A DNA stretch of 64,000 nucleotides from Aggregatibacter actinomycetemcomitans (GTDB taxonomy: Bacteria; Pseudomonadota; Gammaproteobacteria; Enterobacterales; Pasteurellaceae). The position numbers were made by a program, and so were the translations under genes. Where the stretch lies: positions 20,147 to 84,146 of the forward strand of contig JACAWG010000054.1 in assembly GCA_017160915.1 (NCBI GenBank), written 5' to 3'. The notes beneath the pieces were generated by a model that made no database searches, was not told the origin of the DNA, and saw only the letters and a list, made by a program, of their open reading frames with translations. Positions 59,299-64,000 of the stretch are shown piece by piece (position 1 is the first letter of the stretch; each line of letters opens with the position of its first letter).

Positions 59299-61272
59299 TT
59301 ACACTTTTCGCATCATTGCTAAAAAATACGTTCCACCCACTAAGGTCGCCACTAAGCCCGCAGGGATTTCATAAGGGAACAGAATTTGTCGCCCGATCCA
59401 ATCGGCAATTAGCATAATGGTGCTGCCGAGTAGGGCGGAAATCAGTAATTGTTGCCGTGCTTTATGCACGCCTAAAAAGTGGGTTAAATGCGGCACGAGT
59501 AAGCCGATAAAGCTCAACGGACCAATAATTAAGGTAGCAAATGCGGTCAAAATCGCACTGAAAATAATCAGAATCCAACGGGTGCGCGTAATGTTTAGCC
59601 CTAATGCCTGTGCCATTGGCGCTTGTAGGCGGAGCAAATCCAGCCAGCGGCTGAACAGCAGACTTGCGGCAAGCAAGGCGGACGCCAACAACGTAAATGG
59701 AATTGCAAGGGCGGAATCCAGACTTTGGGTTGAACCCGACGTCCAGCTGATGAGCTGGTTTGCGCGGGGATCGCCGCTAGCAATGGCAATACGTTGTAGC
59801 GTGTCAAACAAGGCGGAGAGGGAAATCCCCGTGAGCAATACTTTTTCCGGCAGCATGCCATTCCGTTGATTAATCGCCGCCAGAATCATCAGGGCAATAA
59901 AGGCACCGCAGATGCCGGCAAGCCAAAACCAAATAGGCTCTTGTGCCGAGAACACAAACAGCAGCACCAAAATCCCCATACTCGCGCCCGAAGAAACACC
60001 GAGCAATTCCGGGCTTGCCATCGGGTTGAGGGTAAGGCGTTGTAATAACACGCCCGCAACGGAAAGCAGAATGCCGGCGCAAATGGCAATCAGCATACGC
60101 GGATAGCGCAGTTCAAGAATCTCCAGGCTGAAATCATTATCAGGCAACAGCACTTCCCAGCTTTGGTAAAACGCACCTCTGCCCACGCAAAGTGCGATAG
60201 CAAAACTGATGGCAAAGAAAGCGATAAGCAACCATGTAAAGTGCGGTCGATATTGGCGAACATTTTGCAACGTCGCGCCCGTTACACGTCCGCTATGCGG
60301 TAGCGCGCGGAACATCAACCAAAGCAGCAACGGCGTGCCGAGCAGCGCCGTGACTGCGCCCGTCGGCAGGCTTATTTGATAGTAAAGCGTGATGAGTTGC
60401 AAAATTAAATCGGTGATCGCCAGCAATAAGGCACCGAGGATTATCGAGGCAATCAGCTGCCACGTTAAAGTGCGCACGCCCAGTTGGCGGACGATGGTTG
60501 CTGCCGCCAAGCCGATAAAACCAATCATTCCCACAGCGCTGACCACGGAAGCAATCAAATAAGCGCTCACCACCACGCCAATAAAGCGCAGTTTGCCCAC
60601 AGGCACGCCCAAACTTTTGGCGTTGCTGTCATTTAACGTGAGAATAGTGAGCGGTCGGCGCAATAAAAAAATAATGGCAAAACAGACCGCACTTTGCATT
60701 GCCAATAGTTGGCTGTCGCGCCAGCTTTCCTGCACCAAAGACCCCGCGCCCCATTGTGCCAAGCCGCGCGATTCTTCAGGGTAGAACAACATCATCATAC
60801 CCGTGAATGCGCCAAAATAGAGGTTCACCACTAAACCCGCCAAAATCAGCAACAAGGGCGACATCGTTTTACGCATTGCCAGTGTGATAACAAGCAACAA
60901 GCTCAATGCCGCCCCGACAAGTGCAACGGCACTGGCGCCATAGTCCAATAGTTGCGGGGCAAAAATGGCGACTAAAAACAGGCTGAATTGCGCGCCGCTG
61001 TTAATGCCAAGGGTGCTGTCGGAGGCCAACGGATTGCCCATCACCTGTTGCAATAACAGGCTGGCAAAAGCCAAGGTTCCGCCCGCCAACAAGGCAATGC
61101 AAATACGTGGCAGGGTGTAGCTTTGCAGCAGCAATAAATCAAGATTATCGGTGTGATGAAAAAGCGCGAAAAGGGACGCATTTTTAGGCAGCTGCGCATT
61201 TAGCAACACCGTGCAAAGTACGATAAACAGACCGCCTAAAAGCACGAACAATAACAAGGTGCGATTTACCAT
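59299..61272 (-). CDS. fhuB: Ferric-hydroxamate ABC transporter permease FhuB
   Basis: A 657-residue double-length permease: two FecCD domains fused head to tail, as in E. coli FhuB (660). Each half has the arginine/proline block (YTLPRICIALLAGG; LRYPRMLIAICAG), NPLASDSTLGINSGA or NPMASPELLGVSSGA, and the ATPase-contact loop GMIGFIGLAAATIVR or GPLSFIGLLVPHLTHFLG. The start at 61272 follows GGAGGGGAAGC and overlaps fhuD by 7 bp; the long upstream extension of the frame lies inside fhuD and is not real. Confidence 0.95.
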   Translation of the reverse strand: MVNRTLLLFVLLGGLFIVLCTVLLNAQLPKNASLFALFHHTDNLDLLLLQSYTLPRICIALLAGGTLAFASLLLQQVMGNPLASDSTLGINSGAQFSLFLVAIFAPQLLDYGASAVALVGAALSLLLVITLAMRKTMSPLLLILAGLVVNLYFGAFTGMMMLFYPEESRGLAQWGAGSLVQESWRDSQLLAMQSAVCFAIIFLLRRPLTILTLNDSNAKSLGVPVGKLRFIGVVVSAYLIASVVSAVGMIGFIGLAAATIVRQLGVRTLTWQLIASIILGALLLAITDLILQLITLYYQISLPTGAVTALLGTPLLLWLMFRALPHSGRVTGATLQNVRQYRPHFTWLLIAFFAISFAIALCVGRGAFYQSWEVLLPDNDFSLEILELRYPRMLIAICAGILLSVAGVLLQRLTLNPMASPELLGVSSGASMGILVLLFVFSAQEPIWFWLAGICGAFIALMILAAINQRNGMLPEKVLLTGISLSALFDTLQRIAIASGDPRANQLISWTSGSTQSLDSALAIPFTLLASALLAASLLFSRWLDLLRLQAPMAQALGLNITRTRWILIIFSAILTAFATLIIGPLSFIGLLVPHLTHFLGVHKARQQLLISALLGSTIMLIADWIGRQILFPYEIPAGLVATLVGGTYFLAMMRKV

Positions 61273-62153
61273 GCTTCCCCTCCGTGCAATAAGCCATTGG
61301 CGAAGATGCCCACAAAACGTTGTGCGGACGGAATGGCGCCAAAGGTCCACACCGCAGGCAGAATTAACGGTTCTTTGGCAAGGGGCAGTTGTTGCCATAA
61401 GGTATTGTGTGTGAGGGCGGCAGCGATATTGTGCGGATAGGGTTTGATGACCACAAAACGGGTATTTTTCGGCAATTTTGCCAGTTCGGTAATTTCAATA
61501 TTTTGGAAGCCCCAATAATTCACCTCAGGCAAATAAGCGTTTTTAAAGCCGAGCTGATGAATCACCGCGCCCAGCAGGCTGTTTTCGCCATAAATGCGTA
61601 GATGCCGCGTATCAATAAATTGCACTAAAGCGACGGGACGATCGATGAAAGGCTGTAAAAGCGGTTGATATTTGGCAATATCTTGTGAATAGTTCGCCAG
61701 CAATTTTTGCACGGCTTCGGGTTTGTCAATAATCCGCCCAATTTCTTGCGTGGCGGCGACCACATTTTCCCACGCATTGCCCGCCTTGTAGAATTCGACG
61801 TTATACACGTTGCCATAAGGGGCTAATTTATCATTCAGCGCAGCATAAAATGCGCTGTGAATGAAGGTCAGCGGTTGTGCATTGACGAAATGAGGAAGCC
61901 TGGCAATGAGCTCCATATTCGGTTGCAAACGAATGCCTAAATCAAGTGTGCCTTCAGGCAGTTGAGGTTCCATCACCCAGGTTTGATAGCTTTTCACATC
62001 GCCCACGGCAAGAGGCGGTTCCCCAAGGGCGATTAAGGTTTCCGCCACAGACCAATCCACCGTGGCATAACCTGCTTGCGGTTCGCCCGCCCAGCTTTTG
62101 AGGCTGAAAAGTGCGGTCAAAATTAGCAGTGAATTTTTAAGAAAACGTCGCAT
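61266..62153 (-). CDS. fhuD: Ferric-hydroxamate-binding periplasmic protein FhuD
   Basis: A 295-residue binding protein with a signal peptide (about 1-22, ending SWA) and the class III binding-protein fold. Blocks of the FhuD type are VDWSVAETLIALGEPPLAVGD, DLGIRLQPNMELIARL and YWGFQNIEITELAKL. It starts one base after the fhuC stop and overlaps fhuB. A USS is embedded in the signal-peptide coding region (LTALFS). Confidence 0.92.
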   Translation of the reverse strand: MRRFLKNSLLILTALFSLKSWAGEPQAGYATVDWSVAETLIALGEPPLAVGDVKSYQTWVMEPQLPEGTLDLGIRLQPNMELIARLPHFVNAQPLTFIHSAFYAALNDKLAPYGNVYNVEFYKAGNAWENVVAATQEIGRIIDKPEAVQKLLANYSQDIAKYQPLLQPFIDRPVALVQFIDTRHLRIYGENSLLGAVIHQLGFKNAYLPEVNYWGFQNIEITELAKLPKNTRFVVIKPYPHNIAAALTHNTLWQQLPLAKEPLILPAVWTFGAIPSAQRFVGIFANGLLHGGEAW

Positions 62154-62154
62154 A

Positions 62155-62919
62155 TTAATAAAAACTCACGGGGCGATGGGTTTGTGGGTGTTCGATGACA
62201 TTCAATTCAATGCCATAGATTTGTTGCAATGACGACGTGTTCACGATGTTGTGCGCATTGCCTTGCGCCAACAATTTGCCGCTGTGCAACGCCACTAAAT
62301 GATCGCAAAAACGCGAAGCGAGATTGATGTCATGAATCACGATAATCACGCCAAGATTCAGCTCTCGGCTGAGTCGATGAACCAGCTGCATCACTTCCAC
62401 CTGATGGGCAATATCCAATGCAGCCAAAGGTTCATCGAGTAATAAAAATTGGCTTTCTTGCGCCAATAACATCGCCAACCAAATGCGCGAACGCTCGCCA
62501 CCCGACAGGGTATCCACCAGCTGATCGGCAAATTTTTCCGTATGTGTGAGCTTTAATGCGCGTGCGATAGCTTGCTTGTCTGCCTCCGTTTCTCGCCCGA
62601 ACAAGCCATTCCAGGCATAACGCCCCATCGCAATCAGCTCTTTCGCCGTCATATTGGTCGCTTGCGGCAGATGCTGCGGCAAATAAGCAACCCGCTTGGC
62701 AAATTCTCGGCTCTGCCAATCTTGAATAGAACGGTTATCCAGCAAAATATCGCCACCGGAAATCGGCTGCTGACGCGCCATCAGTTTAATTAAAGTGGAT
62801 TTGCCCGAACCGTTATGCCCGATCAAACCGTAAACCTGACCGCTTTCAAAAGAGAGGGAAATAGGGTGCAGCAATGTGCGTTGAGGAATAGAAAATGAAA
62901 CTTGTTGAAGTTGAAACAC
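62155..62919 (-). CDS. fhuC: Ferric-hydroxamate ABC transporter ATP-binding protein FhuC
   Basis: A 254-residue ABC ATPase: Walker A GHNGSGKST, signature LSGGERSRIW, Walker B FLLLDEPLAALDI, switch His in VIHDINLA. It is first gene of fhuC-fhuD-fhuB-receptor. A Fur-box-like site lies 42 bp upstream of its start codon. Confidence 0.95.
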   Translation of the reverse strand: MFQLQQVSFSIPQRTLLHPISLSFESGQVYGLIGHNGSGKSTLIKLMARQQPISGGDILLDNRSIQDWQSREFAKRVAYLPQHLPQATNMTAKELIAMGRYAWNGLFGRETEADKQAIARALKLTHTEKFADQLVDTLSGGERSRIWLAMLLAQESQFLLLDEPLAALDIAHQVEVMQLVHRLSRELNLGVIIVIHDINLASRFCDHLVALHSGKLLAQGNAHNIVNTSSLQQIYGIELNVIEHPQTHRPVSFY

Positions 62920-62960
62920 GAATAATCCGAAATATTTAACAAAACAGCGGTCATTCTATG

Positions 62961-62975
62961 TGATAATTTTTATCA
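62961..62975. promoter_or_regulatory. Fur box in the fhuC-dps intergenic region
   Basis: TGATAAT-T-TTTATCA fits the 7-1-7 Fur consensus (TGATAAT-N-ATTATCA) at 13 of 14 positions. It is well placed to repress fhuC when iron is plentiful. The same region lies 128 bp before dps, so an effect on dps is possible but unproven. Confidence 0.75.
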
Positions 62976-63102
62976 TTTCAATTTTAAATTAGGCGTTGAA
63001 TATCTACCTATGGTTGCAATCATAAAAATTTTTCTTGAAATCTCATCATACGTCCCCACCTGTTAAAAGTCAGATGAAAAACTAACCATAGGAGAAAATA
63101 TT

Positions 63103-63672
63103 ATGACTACCGAAAACATCAACTACCCTGTTTTAACCTTAACCGAAGTAAGCCATTCATTAAGCGCGGATACCCATAAAAACGCCGATTACACCGTGCC
63201 GGGCGTGGAAGTGAAAACCGGACATTCTATTGCCGATGCGTTACAAAGCCGTTTACAAGGCTTAAACGAGTTAGCCCTGATTTTAAAACACGCACACTGG
63301 AACGTGGTCGGCCCGCAATTTATCGCCGTGCATGAAATGTTGGATAGCCAAACCGATGAAGTGCGTGATTTCGTGGATGAAATTGCAGAACGTATCGCCA
63401 CCCTCGGCGTGTCACCAAACGGCTTACCGGGCAATTTAGTGGCGCATCGCCAAACCCCGGAATATCCGCTTGGTCGTGCCACGGCACAAGATCACTTGCG
63501 TTTAATCGATAAATATTACACCCATAACATTGAATCCCACCGCTTCGTGTTAGAACACTTCGGCGACTTGGATCCGATTACCGAAGATTTATTGGTGGCA
63601 CAAACCCGCGCTATCGAAAAATTACAATGGTTCTTGCGTGCACATTTGGATAACGGTGCAGGAAATATTTAA
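63103..63672 (+). CDS. dps: DNA protection during starvation protein Dps
   Basis: A mini-ferritin of 189 residues that forms a 12-mer, oxidises Fe2+ with peroxide and shields DNA. The inter-subunit ferroxidase ligands are seen in LKHAHWNVVGPQFIAVHEMLD (two His and one Asp, read in pieces) and DEVRDFVDEIAERI. A longer N-terminal tail than E. coli Dps (167) precedes them. AGGAGAAA lies before the ATG. I found no convincing OxyR site. Confidence 0.95.
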   Translation: MTTENINYPVLTLTEVSHSLSADTHKNADYTVPGVEVKTGHSIADALQSRLQGLNELALILKHAHWNVVGPQFIAVHEMLDSQTDEVRDFVDEIAERIATLGVSPNGLPGNLVAHRQTPEYPLGRATAQDHLRLIDKYYTHNIESHRFVLEHFGDLDPITEDLLVAQTRAIEKLQWFLRAHLDNGAGNI

Positions 63673-63690
63673 TTTAAGATGAAATGAAGA

Positions 63691-63710
63691 AACCCGACGA
63701 AAGTCGGGTT
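63691..63710. terminator. Rho-independent terminator of dps
   Basis: AACCCGAC-GAAA-GTCGGGTT: an 8-bp perfect stem closed by a GNRA tetraloop and followed by TTGTGTTTTT. It may also serve the converging gene. Confidence 0.9.
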
Positions 63711-63726
63711 TTGTGTTTTTAGCCTA

Positions 63727-64000
63727 TTACAAATACTCCACAGGCAGCGCCACCAAATCCTCTGCCAAATAATGTTTATTCGGATATTGATTAATAATTA
63801 CACCTTGCCCGAGAGTAAATTCTTTGCCAAGCGAATTGAGTAACTCAAAACTTTTCGCCATTTTTTTATTTGGACTTGCGGTAGTCTTGATTTCAATCGG
63901 ATAAATCGTGCGATCATATTCAATTATCAAATCAATTTCTTTCTGATTGGTATCACGATAAAAATAAAGCGGCGGCTCAATACCATTATTCGTGAAAGAT
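63727..64000 (-). CDS. C-terminal part of an AAA-family/DUF4143-type ATPase (partial)
   Basis: An open frame on the minus strand runs into the window end, so only about the last 90 residues are present. The piece YFYRDTNQKEIDLIIEY followed by YPIEIKTTASPNKKM has the D...E-x-K spacing of the nuclease-like DUF4143 domain found at the C-terminus of many bacterial AAA ATPases of unknown function. The frame is open upstream of the first possible internal start, so it is cut by the window rather than truncated. Confidence 0.7.
   Translation of the reverse strand, partial: SFTNNGIEPPLYFYRDTNQKEIDLIIEYDRTIYPIEIKTTASPNKKMAKSFELLNSLGKEFTLGQGVIINQYPNKHYLAEDLVALPVEYL

Noticed and set aside
61273-61398. 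N-terminal extension of FhuB by 42 codons
   Set aside because: It lies within fhuD and reads as low-complexity antisense-like sequence. The ATG at 61272 has a strong Shine-Dalgarno sequence.
63001-63040. Possible OxyR site upstream of dps (CTAT-N7-ATCA)
   Set aside because: Only one of the four half-site elements is good; the others do not match ATAG/CTAT with 7-bp spacing.

Overview
The window is a chromosomal segment from a gammaproteobacterium of the family Pasteurellaceae. The 9-mer AAGTGCGGT (and its complement ACCGCACTT), the Haemophilus-influenzae-type DNA uptake signal sequence (USS), occurs dozens of times, often as inverted pairs that double as transcription terminators. Gene content and local order also match this family (galTKM-galS-mglBAC, yciCBA-yciI-slt-trpR-mtgA, ybaB-recR-topB-secG-tRNA-Leu, epmA next to frdABCD). 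Aggregatibacter is the genus I would guess, from the USS type and the fec, fhu and hgp-like iron genes; the sequence alone does not prove it.

Layout. 1-3.1 kb: citXG and citT (citrate lyase prosthetic group synthesis and a citrate/dicarboxylate carrier), then tRNA-Leu(CAG). 3.2-11.4 kb: an L-arabinose island, araFGH (ABC importer), araC, then an FGGY kinase in the araB position, then araA. The AraC and CRP sites are laid out much as in E. coli, but the kinase is not of the E. coli AraB type. 11.4-19.9 kb: galactose genes galM-galK-galT facing galS-mglBAC, with GalR/GalS-type operators and CRP sites; galT and galK are separated by a MITE-like inverted repeat. 20-24.1 kb: a CDP-alcohol phosphatidyltransferase-family protein, arcB (no PAS domain) and fabB. 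24.3-33.1 kb: mnmC, a large Hgp-type haemoglobin/haptoglobin receptor, grpE, nadK and SOS-controlled recN. 33.3-38.9 kb: yciC-yciB-yciA-yciI, slt, trpR, mtgA. 39-45.5 kb: nhaA, an excalibur-domain mini-protein, tRNA-Leu(GAG), secG, topB, recR, ybaB and a membrane metallophosphoesterase. 45.6-49.2 kb: fecBCDE. 49.3-53.9 kb: epmA facing away from frdABCD. 53.9-56.9 kb: an unrecognised two-TM protein and rlmKL. 57.1-62.9 kb: a ferric-hydroxamate operon fhuC-fhuD-fhuB-receptor behind a Fur-box-like site. 63.1-64 kb: dps and the C-terminal end of a DUF4143-type ATPase that runs off the window.

How it fits together. The left third is sugar and citrate catabolism under CRP plus pathway regulators (AraC, GalS). 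The right half is iron acquisition (hgp-like receptor, fec, fhu) and storage/protection (dps), interleaved with housekeeping genes and anaerobic fumarate respiration. I saw no prophage, IS element, CRISPR array, integron or recognisable defence system. The most unusual items are the non-AraB kinase in the arabinose operon, the tandem 19-bp repeat in front of citXG, the galT-galK inverted repeat, an inverted USS pair inside the rlmKL coding sequence, the CDP-alcohol transferase with two Asp-to-Asn changes, and the orphan membrane protein beside frdD.
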